Below, in pieces: positions 1 to 8,368 of a stretch of 64,000 nucleotides of DNA (positions are counted from its first letter, which is position 1; each line of letters starts with the position of its first letter). The stretch lies in contig NZ_RCCE01000002.1 in the NCBI RefSeq assembly GCF_003663885.1, positions 124,001 through 188,000 on the forward strand. The letters are read 5' to 3'. A program made the translations under genes and the position numbers. This DNA comes from Litoreibacter meonggei. Lineage in GTDB: Bacteria; Pseudomonadota; Alphaproteobacteria; Rhodobacterales; Rhodobacteraceae. Under the pieces are notes generated by a model. That model was not told where the DNA came from. It saw only the letters and a list, made by a program, of their open reading frames with translations, and ran no database searches.

Positions 1-38
1 TTACAAATCAGTTGCTCTACCAGCTGAGCTATAGGGGC
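1..38 (-). tRNA. tRNA-Thr(UGU), 5' half only
   Basis: Read on the minus strand this is the 5' part of a tRNA: acceptor strand GCCCCTA, a D-arm with AGCTCAGCTGGTAGAGC, then the anticodon stem CTGAT and loop TTTGTAA, giving anticodon TGT. The 3' half lies outside the window. A sigma70-like promoter sits immediately upstream. Confidence 0.9.
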
Positions 39-49
39 ACTGCGGGCGC

Positions 50-78
50 TTATAATGCGAGAAAGTGCGCGTTCGCAA
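50..78 (-). promoter_or_regulatory. sigma70-type promoter of tRNA-Thr
   Basis: On the minus strand TTGCGA (73-78) is followed after 17 bp by TTATAA (50-55), which lies 11 bp upstream of the tRNA 5' end at 38. Boxes, spacing and distance all suit a housekeeping promoter for the tRNA. This is inferred from sequence only. Confidence 0.6.
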
Positions 79-186
79 GGCTGTAAATGCAACTATTCCT
101 ACAACAATTCGCTTTCGCATTTGATTGCAAGATAATGGGTCGGTAAACAAGCGAGAACCTTTTTAAAGACGCAAGGCATCGCTCGC

Positions 187-1059
187 ATGGAAATCGTCCT
201 ACACGTCGGCGCTCATAGCACGGATGAAGATAACCTTCTGAAATGCCTGTACAAAAACAAGGGTCAGCTCGGCAAAAGCGGAATAATCGTTCCAGAGCCC
301 TCAAGGTACCGGCCCGCCATTCGCGAAACCATGCAAGCGCTGGACGGCGACATCGCACCCATTGAAACTCAGGAAGCGCTCATTGACAGTATCATGGACG
401 AGGACCACGCAGAGCGGGTCATTCTCAGCCATGAGAGTTTTTTGTGTGTCCCCGGGCGCAGCATCGGTAAAGGTGAATTCTACCCGACGGCAAGCTTCAA
501 GGCCTCTAGATTACGGAACTTGTTCTCTCGCGAAAACGTGCGGTTCTGCATCGCACTGCGCAACCCGGCGACCTTCATCCCGACGGTATTTGATCGGGCA
601 AAAGACCCGAATTTCGAAAGCTTCCTCGATGGGACGGATCCCATGGACTTGCGGTGGTCAGGGCTTGTCACGCGCCTACGCACCATGGTGCCAGATGCCC
701 CGATCACCGTTTGGTGCAACGAGGATACCCCCCTGCTTTGGCCGCAAATCCTAAAAGCGGTTGCAGGCACGGATGACGAATTTCGCTTTGACGGGGTGAA
801 CGACTTTCTTGGCACCATCATGGGCCGCGGTGGGCAAAACCGCTTGGAGAGCTACCTTGCTGCTCACCCGCCCCAAACTGAAAGCCAAAGAGAGCGCATC
901 ATCGCAGCTTTCCTAGACAAGTTCGGTGGCGATGCCTTGGAGCAGGAAATTGACCTTCCCGGCTGGACCGAGGCTTATGTCAATCAGCTGTCCGAGTTGT
1001 ATGAACGGGATGTGGACCTGCTCGATGCAATGCCCGGCGTCACCTTCATGACGCCGTAA
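187..1059 (+). CDS. sulfotransferase-like protein of unknown substrate
   Basis: A 290-aa protein whose N-terminus (LHVGAH at residues 5-10) looks like the first strand and 5'-phosphosulfate loop of PAPS-dependent sulfotransferases, normally LHVGAHKTGTT. Here the loop continues STDEDN, so the usual Lys/Thr residues are missing. A second sulfotransferase-like landmark is RFCIALRNPATFIPTVFD near residues 119-136, which resembles the 3'-phosphate-binding Arg/Ser strand. No signal peptide is seen. It stands alone between tRNA-Thr and a convergent GapR gene. I infer a sulfotransferase fold; loss of P-loop residues makes catalytic activity uncertain. Confidence 0.55.
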   Translation: MEIVLHVGAHSTDEDNLLKCLYKNKGQLGKSGIIVPEPSRYRPAIRETMQALDGDIAPIETQEALIDSIMDEDHAERVILSHESFLCVPGRSIGKGEFYPTASFKASRLRNLFSRENVRFCIALRNPATFIPTVFDRAKDPNFESFLDGTDPMDLRWSGLVTRLRTMVPDAPITVWCNEDTPLLWPQILKAVAGTDDEFRFDGVNDFLGTIMGRGGQNRLESYLAAHPPQTESQRERIIAAFLDKFGGDALEQEIDLPGWTEAYVNQLSELYERDVDLLDAMPGVTFMTP

Positions 1060-1064
1060 GCCAA

Positions 1065-1325
1065 TTACATTCCAAGCGCTTCTTTATAAAGCTCCAACAC
1101 AGCCTCTTCCTCAGAGATATCCTGCGGGTCACGTTTGCGAAGGGCCATGATCTTGCGCAGCACCTTGGTGTCATAACCACGACCCTTTGCCTCGGCCATT
1201 ACTTCTTTTTGCGCCTCTGCGAGGTCTTTCTTTTCTTGGTCAAGGCGCTCGTAGCGCTCCACGAACTGGCGCAGCTCATCTGCGGTGACACGGTAAGTGC
1301 TATCGACGACGGAAGTGTCAGACAT
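1065..1325 (-). CDS. GapR family (DUF2312) DNA-binding protein
   Basis: This 86-aa protein matches the DUF2312/GapR family of alphaproteobacterial chromosome-associated proteins, which bind overtwisted DNA and stimulate topoisomerases. Family landmarks are an N-terminal helix (DELRQFVERYERLDQEKKDL, residues 16-35) that forms a coiled coil, then the invariant-looking KGRGYDTKVLRKI segment and the acidic C-terminal helix. Length is normal for the family. It is convergent with the sulfotransferase-like gene, with 5 bp between the stops. Confidence 0.9.
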   Translation of the reverse strand: MSDTSVVDSTYRVTADELRQFVERYERLDQEKKDLAEAQKEVMAEAKGRGYDTKVLRKIMALRKRDPQDISEEEAVLELYKEALGM

Positions 1326-1462
1326 GGGGGCGGTTCCTTGGCGCTTGAGTGGATCAGAACCAACGAGATACTAAGCCCCGCCCTCACCTTCAAGGTCCAA
1401 ACGGTTGCGACAGTCGCTTGACTGGGCTAGGCCACCGCCACAGACACAAAGGAGTGTGCGCC

Positions 1463-1678
1463 ATGTCCAACCTGATCCCCCTTGGGGCCGTGATTACATT
1501 GATGGGCCTCGTTGGCCTGATCTGGTGCATCCTCAAAGTTGCGCGCGCGCGCAAACAGGGCCTCAGTGACGAGGAACTGCGCGCTGTTATGCAAACCACG
1601 GTGGGCCTGAACCTTGGCGCGTTGCTCCTGTCTGCGATTGGGCTGATGATGGTGGTCCTTGGAATTATCCTGGGCTGA
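1463..1678 (+). CDS. small two-helix membrane protein, conserved hypothetical
   Basis: The start is set at the ATG preceded by GGAG (1451-1454); the frame is open further upstream but that part does not look coding. The 71-aa product has two hydrophobic segments (about residues 5-25 and 47-70) separated by a basic and acidic loop (KVARARKQGLSDEELR), which predicts a short helical hairpin in the inner membrane. I do not recognise a named family. It ends 3 bp before the convergent SDR gene. Confidence 0.7.
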   Translation: MSNLIPLGAVITLMGLVGLIWCILKVARARKQGLSDEELRAVMQTTVGLNLGALLLSAIGLMMVVLGIILG

Positions 1679-1681
1679 CGC

Positions 1682-2431
1682 TCAAACTGAGCCCGCTTCC
1701 ACCATAAAGTTGTTCGCCGTGCACATCGCCGCGTCGTCAGATGCCAGAAACAGAATCATTCGTGCCACATAGATGGGGTCGATCAGGTCAGGCAGGCATT
1801 GGCGGTCGCGATGCTTCTCGATGGACTCCGCCGTGACCCACAATTCCTTTTGTCGCTCTGTCATGATCCAACCGGGAACCACGGTATTCACGCGAATACG
1901 GTAGTCGCCCAAATCTCGCGCCATAGTGCGGGTCAGTCCCTGCACGGCGGATTTGGCGGTGGCGTAAGCTGGAAAATTACCCCCCGCCTCCATCCATGAG
2001 TTCGACCCCAGATTGATGATGCTGCCCTGACCGGCCTCGATCATGCCCGGTGCCACCGCTTGGATCGCGAAGAACATGTGACGCAGGTTGGTCTGCATCC
2101 GTTCGTCCCAATACTCCGGTGTCACATCGCGCCAGTCGTGGCGGTCGTCTCGGGCGGCGTTGTTGACCAGAACTTCGAATGCGCCCATCTGATCGGCCAG
2201 CTTGGCGATGGCAGCTTGTGTTGCCGCAATATCGCGGAGGTCGCACAGCTCGTACATCGCGCCCGTGGCGTTCGACACGGCGGCGCTGGCATCAGCATCA
2301 AGGTCCAAAAACGCCACCTGTGCCCCCTGCTCCACAAACGCCTCTACTGTGAGTGCGCCGATCCCCGACGCGCCACCAGAGATCAGAACACGCTTGCCCT
2401 TGAGGCTTGGGTAGATGGCAAATTCGGGCAT
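1682..2431 (-). CDS. SDR oxidoreductase, D-xylose 1-dehydrogenase-like
   Basis: A classical short-chain dehydrogenase of 249 aa. The cofactor glycine motif is SGGASGIG (residues 18-25), NNAA follows the fourth strand, and the active site has Ser plus YATAK. The opening IYPSLKGKRV, the DDRH segment, YWDER and NLRHM, the VVPG loop and the C-terminal LFLASDDAAMCT closely resemble the NAD-dependent D-xylose dehydrogenase XylB of Caulobacter as I remember it, so a sugar or polyol substrate is more likely than an acyl-ACP. No sugar transport or xylonate genes lie beside it, so the substrate is inferred only. Confidence 0.8.
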   Translation of the reverse strand: MPEFAIYPSLKGKRVLISGGASGIGALTVEAFVEQGAQVAFLDLDADASAAVSNATGAMYELCDLRDIAATQAAIAKLADQMGAFEVLVNNAARDDRHDWRDVTPEYWDERMQTNLRHMFFAIQAVAPGMIEAGQGSIINLGSNSWMEAGGNFPAYATAKSAVQGLTRTMARDLGDYRIRVNTVVPGWIMTERQKELWVTAESIEKHRDRQCLPDLIDPIYVARMILFLASDDAAMCTANNFMVEAGSV

Positions 2432-2757
2432 GCGAAGTTCCTCGTCTTGGTTGGTTAGGTGTCATGATTTGCTCAGCCACACTTCCGCGCAAATGGGGGA
2501 ATTGCAATGAACAAAGAACGTGAAGGATGTGTTGGGGTCCGATGATGAGACATGGCATAGCCACGAGCATTCTGGCTACGACGATATCGCAAACCCTAGC
2601 CGTGTGGCAGTCGAAGGCCTTGTTGCGCGCAGCGCGTCCGAGGTCGAAACACCGACCGACATTGCACGCGCTTCGGTGTCATTCACATCTGCGTCCCCGG
2701 TTCCGCTCAGATCGAGGCAATCATTGCCGAAATGCTATCTGCGCTGTCAAAAAAGAT
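2432..2757. other. intergenic stretch without a convincing gene
   Basis: These 326 bp separate the SDR start from the 3' end of the FadJ-like gene. Several frames cross the stretch, but none has a good start with a ribosome binding site or recognisable protein character throughout. One plus-strand frame ending at 2761 closes with a plausible C-terminal helix (AEMLSALSKKI) and is interrupted upstream by a stop at 2597, so a decayed gene end is possible. The SDR promoter must lie in the left part. Confidence 0.4.
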
Positions 2758-4869
2758 CTAAACCGTATTCAAATCGGCAAACTTCTGGCGCTCGTTTGCA
2801 AGCATCGTAAGCACTGGTGCGGCCCCCCAAAGGGACGGATCTTCGGGGGCCAGAACGGACAACCGCGACGCAATAATCGACGGCGTGGTCGCATCTGCAT
2901 CCATCATCGGCCCGCCTCTGCTGCGCGGGTAGCCAAAGCCATGCACCATGACCGCGTCGATGTCACTTGGCCGCGCGGCAACGCCTTCGCCCAAAAGGCG
3001 CGCGCCGGCATTCACAATCGCTAGCAAAATGCGATCCCGAATGTCACGGTCCGAGAACTTGCGCGGCACGATGCCCTTGTGCGCGCGGTGCTCTGCGATC
3101 ATCTTCAGCACGTCGCCGTTCGGAACGCCCATATGGTGCCCACCGGTATAGATGTAATAACCGCGACCGGACTTCTGCCCCAACCACCCCTGCTCCACCA
3201 TCTTGTCGGCAATCTCGACATAGCGGGCGTCGGGGCTGCGAGGTTTCAACTGGCGGCGCGCATAAGCAATATCAAGGCCCGACATATCGGCTATCTGATA
3301 CGGTCCCAGCCGGAACCCGAACTCCCGCATCGCACCGTCAATTTGCGAGGGTGTCGCGCCGTCTTCCAGCATGATGTCCGCGGCGTGACGATAGGCTTCT
3401 AGAATGGAATTCCCGATATACCCTTCCCCGAACCCGTTATGAACATGAGCCCGCACGGCGGTTTTTCCCAAGGCACGCGCGAAGCCTAAGGCCGTCATCA
3501 CCGCTTGGGCGGATGCGTCGTCATGCACCCCGACCTCGACAAGTTTGTTGGCCTGCGCGGGGGCAAAGAAGTGCAAGCCAATGGTATCCTCTGGCCGCCC
3601 TGTCGCCTCTGCCAATGCGGCAAGGTCCAGATAGGACGTGTTGGTGGCAATCACTGCCTCAGATTTCGCGAACACTGCGATGTCAGCCAACAGGTTGGCC
3701 TTCAGCTCGAAATTTTCTGCGACGGCTTCAATCACGAGGTCCGCTTCCCCGATCAAGTCCAGCTTGTTGGTCAATTGCAGATGCGTCAGCGCCGCAGCAC
3801 CTTGGGCTTCCGACAACCGCCCTTTGGCAATCGAGCGTTCGTAATGCGCCCCGATCCGTTCCAGCGCCGAATTCACCCCATGTTCGTCTAACTCAACCAA
3901 GGTCACCGCAAGCCCGCTTTGCAGCGCGGCAATCGCGATACCCGATCCCATCAGCCCACCACCGATGATGGCTACGCGTTCTACTTGCGCGGGCTTGGCC
4001 TCGGCCGCCTCGGGAAATTTCGCGGCGGCGCGTTCTGCAAAAAACGCATGTCGCAACCCTTTGCTTTCGCGCGACGTGACGCATTCCTCAAATGCAGACC
4101 GCTCTACCTGCAAACCTGTTTCTATGGGCAGCAGTAACGCAGATTCCACACAGTTGACGATCTTGAGTGGCGCTAGGGCATTGGCACCCAGCTCTGCTTT
4201 AACCCGCGCCCGACGGGCAGCAACCGCCGCCATATATCCCGCACCATCCAGCAGATGTGCGCGATGTTCCGACGTTGGCCGGGGCTTCTTTACAGTCGAG
4301 GCATAAGTGACAGCCTCCACTCGTAAATCATCTTCTGCGACCAGATCAACAAGCCCGATCTCAGCCGCGATTTCGGCGCTGACCTGATTACCCGTCAGCA
4401 TCATATCAAGCGCCAACTCAGGCCCGATCAGCCGTGGCAAGCGCTGCGTGCCACCCGCCCCCGGCAAAATTCCAAGCAGTAGTTCCGGCAGACCCATCCG
4501 CGCCGTTTTCGCCGAGACACGGTAATGCGCGGCCATCGCCAATTCCAGCCCGCCGCCTAATGCCGTTCCTTGGATGGCTGCAATCACTGGTTTGCGCGCA
4601 CTTTCCACCAAGCTGCAAAGCTGGCCCAGAGACGGTTCCTGCGGAGCCATATCAAACTCGCGGATATCCGCGCCCACCGGGAACGTCCGCCCGTTGGCGG
4701 CAATAATAATCGCGTCGGTCTTGTCGTCGGCCAGCGCCGCGTTCAATGCCGCAGCAATCCCCAAACGCACGGAAACGCCCAGCGCGTTAACCGGAGGGTT
4801 GTCAATAACGACGAGTGCTACATTGCCTTGGCGCTCTAGTCGAACGGGGTGTTTTGGAGCCTGTTTCAT
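2758..4869 (-). CDS. FadB/FadJ-type enoyl-CoA hydratase / 3-hydroxyacyl-CoA dehydrogenase
   Basis: A 703-aa bifunctional beta-oxidation enzyme. The N-terminal crotonase domain (about 1-190) has NPPVNAL, the oxyanion-hole region GTALGGGLELAMA and the catalytic-Glu region GLPELLLGILPGAGGTQRL. The dehydrogenase half has the NAD fold motif IIGGGLMGSGIA (about 299-310), the HFFAPA active-site His segment and two C-terminal helical domains. It hydrates 2-enoyl-CoA and oxidises the 3-hydroxyacyl-CoA, and its architecture resembles the single-chain peroxisomal-type enzyme rather than a complex-bound FadB. Its first codon overlaps the stop of the upstream phosphotransferase gene by 4 bp, so the two are translationally coupled. 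Confidence 0.92.
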   Translation of the reverse strand: MKQAPKHPVRLERQGNVALVVIDNPPVNALGVSVRLGIAAALNAALADDKTDAIIIAANGRTFPVGADIREFDMAPQEPSLGQLCSLVESARKPVIAAIQGTALGGGLELAMAAHYRVSAKTARMGLPELLLGILPGAGGTQRLPRLIGPELALDMMLTGNQVSAEIAAEIGLVDLVAEDDLRVEAVTYASTVKKPRPTSEHRAHLLDGAGYMAAVAARRARVKAELGANALAPLKIVNCVESALLLPIETGLQVERSAFEECVTSRESKGLRHAFFAERAAAKFPEAAEAKPAQVERVAIIGGGLMGSGIAIAALQSGLAVTLVELDEHGVNSALERIGAHYERSIAKGRLSEAQGAAALTHLQLTNKLDLIGEADLVIEAVAENFELKANLLADIAVFAKSEAVIATNTSYLDLAALAEATGRPEDTIGLHFFAPAQANKLVEVGVHDDASAQAVMTALGFARALGKTAVRAHVHNGFGEGYIGNSILEAYRHAADIMLEDGATPSQIDGAMREFGFRLGPYQIADMSGLDIAYARRQLKPRSPDARYVEIADKMVEQGWLGQKSGRGYYIYTGGHHMGVPNGDVLKMIAEHRAHKGIVPRKFSDRDIRDRILLAIVNAGARLLGEGVAARPSDIDAVMVHGFGYPRSRGGPMMDADATTPSIIASRLSVLAPEDPSLWGAAPVLTMLANERQKFADLNTV

Positions 4870-5912
4870 ATAGCTTTTTCGCTTGGTTCGTGCGCTATGT
4901 CCACTGCCTGATTGATAAGCACCGGTATCGCGGCTGCGTATTTCTGTGCAGTTTCGGGGTTAGAGGCATTTCCACCCTGCGCCCGTGCCACGACGCCCTG
5001 CAATATCGCTGCCAGTCGGAAATAGCTGAACACGAGGTAGAACGCCCAGTTGTCAGGCGGCGCCATCGCGCGTTTTTTACAATATCGGGCGATGTAGTCC
5101 TGCTCCGAAGGCAAGCCCAATTCCGTGCGGCTCAATCCGCCTAACCCCCTCATGCCGCCCTCATAGGGAAGTCGCCATTGCATACATTGATACGCCAGGT
5201 CAGCCAATGGGTGGCCCAAAGTGGACAACTCCCAGTCCAGCAAGGCAATCACCTCCGACGCATCGTGCGCAAACATCATATTATCCAGCCGGTAATCGCC
5301 ATGCACCAGTGCCACTTCCCCGTCATCCTCTGGCAGGTGCAGTTCCAACCACGCCATGATGCCCGTCATGCCGCGATCCGGCACATCAACAGAGGCAAGA
5401 TATTGCCGCGACCAGCGGTCGATCTGTCGGGCAAAGTAGCTCCCTGGCTTTCCAAAATCGTTCAGCCCGACTGCGGACACGTCAACGCTGTGCATTGCCG
5501 CCAATGTATCCGCCATCGCGTCATAGACCGCCCCGCGTTCATGTCGTGGCATCTCAGGCAAGCTTGGATCCCAAAAAATACGGCCCTCCAGATACTCCAT
5601 CACAAAAAACGCGCGCCCCAGGGGGGACATCTCGTCTCTCGCCAAATGCAGCATCTTTGGAACTGGAACAGCTGTGTCAGCCAAGCCCGCCATCACCTCG
5701 AACTCCCGCTCTACGAGATGGGCAGATTTCAGCAAAGGTCCGGGCGGCTTGGTCCGGAGCACGAAACTGCCAATATTGGTGATCATCTTGTAGGTTGGAT
5801 TTGATTGCCCCGTTCCAAATTTCTCAAGACGCCTGATAGCCCCCAACTCAGGCGCATGCGCCGCAAGGTAGGGGGTCAAGCTGGCAATCATTAAATCTGT
5901 GGTCCCGCCCAT
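4866..5912 (-). CDS. ACAD10/11-type acyl-CoA phosphotransferase (APH-fold kinase)
   Basis: The start is set at the ATG beginning MGGTTDLM; a second Met is seven codons later, and the open frame upstream overlaps the divergent gene. The 348-aa protein is an aminoglycoside phosphotransferase-fold kinase: GTGQSNPT nucleotide loop, VLRTKPPG with the ATP Lys, catalytic loop HGDYRLDN, and metal-binding LDWELSTLGHPLADLAY. These stretches closely match the kinase half of mammalian ACAD11 and bacterial LvaA, which phosphorylate the 4-hydroxyl of 4-hydroxyacyl-CoAs. It is followed by the FadJ-type gene and is divergent from an ACAD11-type dehydrogenase, its expected partner. The substrate chain length is not evident. 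Confidence 0.88.
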   Translation of the reverse strand: MGGTTDLMIASLTPYLAAHAPELGAIRRLEKFGTGQSNPTYKMITNIGSFVLRTKPPGPLLKSAHLVEREFEVMAGLADTAVPVPKMLHLARDEMSPLGRAFFVMEYLEGRIFWDPSLPEMPRHERGAVYDAMADTLAAMHSVDVSAVGLNDFGKPGSYFARQIDRWSRQYLASVDVPDRGMTGIMAWLELHLPEDDGEVALVHGDYRLDNMMFAHDASEVIALLDWELSTLGHPLADLAYQCMQWRLPYEGGMRGLGGLSRTELGLPSEQDYIARYCKKRAMAPPDNWAFYLVFSYFRLAAILQGVVARAQGGNASNPETAQKYAAAIPVLINQAVDIAHEPSEKAI

Positions 5913-5994
5913 AACACCGACATTACCCCGCTTTGCGCGATTGACAAGCGCCGCTCTGCCGCCGACCCTCGCAACAACGACAAGGAGGCACATT

Positions 5995-7215
5995 ATGGAC
6001 TTAGGGATCAGCCCACGACTGAACCCCATTCGCGACGCGGTGGCAGAGATGGTGCGCGACGAAATCGCCCCCTTGGACGCAGAATATTTCGCCGAAGTCG
6101 AAGTTGGTGATCGCTGGGAATTCACCCCGCGCCAAAGTGAGATCGTCGAAGGGCTAAAAGCCAAGGCCAAGGCTGCGGGCCTGTGGAACCTGTGGTCGCC
6201 TGCCACAGGTCATGCGCTATCCACCGTCGAATACGCCTATTTGGCCGAGGAGATGGGCAAGGCCCACCTCGCCCCCGAAACCTTCAACTGCAACGCCCCC
6301 GACACCGGCAACATGGAGGTGTTCGAGAAATACGGCTCCGACGCAATGAAAGACCGCTGGCTTGCCCCGTTGCTAGCTGGCGAAATCCGTTCCGCCTACC
6401 TGATGACGGAACCCGATGTCGCCTCCTCCGATGCGACCAACATTGCGCTGTCCTGCGTGCGTGACGGCGACGACTACGTCTTGAACGGCGAGAAATGGTG
6501 GGCTACCGGCGCGGGCGATCCGCGCTGCGCGGTCTATATCGTCATGGTGCGCACAGTTCGGGATGGGCCGAAACATGCGCAGCATTCCATGATCGTCGTC
6601 CCCTCGGATACGAAAGGCATAGAAAAGCTCCGCGCGATGGAGGTCTACGGCGATGACGAGGCGCCGCACGGCCACATGCATATCCGCTTCACCGATGTCC
6701 GCGTCCCCGCTGAAAACATGCTTTTGGGCGAAGGGCGCGGCTTCGAAATTTCCCAAGGCCGCCTTGGCCCCGGTCGCATCCACCACTGCATGCGCGCCAT
6801 CGGCATGGCCGAAAAGGCGTTGGCGCTGATGATCCGCCGCTCGCTGTCACGCGAGGCGTTCGGCAAGCCGCTTGCTCAGTTGGGCGGCAATTACGACTAT
6901 ATCGCCAATGCCCGCACGCAGATAGAGCAGGCCCGCCTGCTCTGCCTGAAAGCCGCATGGATGATGGACCAAGGCGACGCCCGTGCCGCCGCCCCGTGGA
7001 TCAGCCAGATCAAGGTCGAGGCCCCGCGCATTGCGTTGGAAATTACCGACCAAGCCGTGCAAATGTTCGGCGCGCAGGGTATTTCCCAAGACACCCCCCT
7101 CGCCCGCCAATGGGCGCATCTGCGCACTCTGCGCCTGGCAGACGGCCCCGACGCCGTGCACCGTCGCCAAGTCGCCCGCGCAGAACTTCGCAAATACACG
7201 CAGGAGAAAGTTTGA
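5995..7215 (+). CDS. ACAD11-type acyl-CoA dehydrogenase
   Basis: The start is the ATG 7 bp after a strong AAGGAGG (5981-5987). The 406-aa flavoprotein has FNCNAPDTGNMEV (about 98-110), MTEPDVASSDATNI (136-149), NGEKWWATGAGDPRC (about 164-178) and GEGRGFEISQGRLGPGR (about 244-260). These match the dehydrogenase half of ACAD10/11 much more closely than ordinary fatty-acyl dehydrogenases. In LvaC and ACAD10/11, this domain acts on the phosphorylated 4-hydroxyacyl-CoA made by the partner kinase, leading to a normal beta-oxidation intermediate. The stop overlaps the start of the next gene (TGATG), so they are cotranscribed. The 82-bp gap to the divergent kinase must hold both promoters. Confidence 0.92.
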   Translation: MDLGISPRLNPIRDAVAEMVRDEIAPLDAEYFAEVEVGDRWEFTPRQSEIVEGLKAKAKAAGLWNLWSPATGHALSTVEYAYLAEEMGKAHLAPETFNCNAPDTGNMEVFEKYGSDAMKDRWLAPLLAGEIRSAYLMTEPDVASSDATNIALSCVRDGDDYVLNGEKWWATGAGDPRCAVYIVMVRTVRDGPKHAQHSMIVVPSDTKGIEKLRAMEVYGDDEAPHGHMHIRFTDVRVPAENMLLGEGRGFEISQGRLGPGRIHHCMRAIGMAEKALALMIRRSLSREAFGKPLAQLGGNYDYIANARTQIEQARLLCLKAAWMMDQGDARAAAPWISQIKVEAPRIALEITDQAVQMFGAQGISQDTPLARQWAHLRTLRLADGPDAVHRRQVARAELRKYTQEKV

Positions 7216-7922
7216 TGTCCGAACTTCGCTACACGGCAGAAGATACCACCTGCATAGGCTATGTCGCCTATCCCAAGGGTGCAGGCCCGCATCCCGTCGT
7301 CATCGTCACCCCCGCTTTCGGCGGTCTGGACGATTTCGCGCGGGGCAAGGCTGACTGGCTGGCAGGCTTGGGCTATATCGGCTTCGCGGTGGATTATTAC
7401 GGCGAAGGTCGCACCGCTCGCGACGAGGCGCAGGCCACCGAGATGATGCACGTCTTGCAAAACGACCGCACGACGCTATTGGTCAGAATGCAAGCCGCCT
7501 TGGACACCGCACGCGCTCTGCCCGACGCGGACAAATCGAACATCGCGGCCATTGGCTTCTGCTTCGGCGGCAAGGCCGTGTTGGACCTCGCCCGCTCCGG
7601 CGCGACGCTGGCTGGTGTCGTCCCGTTCCACGGCATCTTCGACGCGCCGCCTTCCGGCTGCTCTAAAATGAACACCTCCGTGCTGGTACTGCATGGCTGG
7701 GATGACCCGCTCGCCACGCCCGATCAGGCAGTTGGTCTTGCCAAAGAACTGACCGAATATTGCGACGACTGGCAGATGCTGGCCTTCGGCCATACCAGCC
7801 ACGCCTTCACCAACCCTGCCGCGCAAAGCCCCGAGGCGGGTATGGCCTACGCAGCCTCATCAAACGACCGCGCGTTTGCAGCAATGCAGGCATTCCTCAA
7901 AGAACGCTTCGCTCAACGCTAG
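7215..7922 (+). CDS. dienelactone hydrolase family protein
   Basis: The ATG overlaps the stop of the acyl-CoA dehydrogenase gene by one base, indicating translational coupling. The 235-aa alpha/beta hydrolase has the Cys-nucleophile elbow GFCFGGKA (about 113-120), the acid region HGWDDPLATPDQA and the catalytic His region FGHTSHAF, as in carboxymethylenebutenolidase-like enzymes. Because of its position the substrate may be an ester, lactone or thioester linked to the acyl-CoA module: 4-hydroxy acids readily form gamma-lactones, and a lactonase feeding the pathway is an attractive but untested idea. Confidence 0.85.
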   Translation: MSELRYTAEDTTCIGYVAYPKGAGPHPVVIVTPAFGGLDDFARGKADWLAGLGYIGFAVDYYGEGRTARDEAQATEMMHVLQNDRTTLLVRMQAALDTARALPDADKSNIAAIGFCFGGKAVLDLARSGATLAGVVPFHGIFDAPPSGCSKMNTSVLVLHGWDDPLATPDQAVGLAKELTEYCDDWQMLAFGHTSHAFTNPAAQSPEAGMAYAASSNDRAFAAMQAFLKERFAQR

Positions 7923-7954
7923 ACGCACCCCGTAACCCACAGTAATTGGTACTC

Positions 7955-8365
7955 ATGGACATTCGCACACTCTCCCCCGACTTCGCCGTATCGCCACAAA
8001 TCCATGTCTCGGATATGGAGGCCATCAGGGCCGAAGGCTTCACCCACGTCATCTGTAATCGACCATCGGCAGAAAGCGCCCCCGGCGACAAACCCGACGA
8101 GATTGCGGAGGTGGTCACAGCCGCAGGATTAACCTTTGTGGATAACCCCGTGGTCATGGGCCAACTCACCATGGACAATGTCGAGGCACAGAAGATCGAC
8201 GGCAAGGCGCTCGCCTATTGCGCTTCCGGCACTCGGTCTGCCATTGTCTGGGCCTTGGCAGTCGCAGGCACGCAGCCGACTGCTAAAATCCTCGACACAC
8301 TTGCTGACGCCGGCTTTCCGATGCCGCAGCTTGGCCCCCAGATCGACGCATTAGCGAAAGGCTAG
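7955..8365 (+). CDS. TIGR01244-type sulfur transferase / phosphatase-like protein (Blh N-domain family)
   Basis: The ATG giving MDIRTLSPDF is chosen; a TTG nine bases upstream is also in frame. The 136-aa protein has the order typical of the TIGR01244 family: an opening that reads LSPDFAVSPQI, VICNRPSAE, then the catalytic P-loop YCASGTRSA (about 87-95), a Cys-x5-Arg signature shared by protein tyrosine phosphatases and rhodaneses. In other bacteria this domain is fused to or encoded beside a sulfide-dioxygenase-like beta-lactamase-fold protein (Blh); none is present here. It lies 3 bp before the nitrile hydratase genes and may be in the same transcript. Confidence 0.82.
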   Translation: MDIRTLSPDFAVSPQIHVSDMEAIRAEGFTHVICNRPSAESAPGDKPDEIAEVVTAAGLTFVDNPVVMGQLTMDNVEAQKIDGKALAYCASGTRSAIVWALAVAGTQPTAKILDTLADAGFPMPQLGPQIDALAKG

Positions 8366-8368
8366 AGC

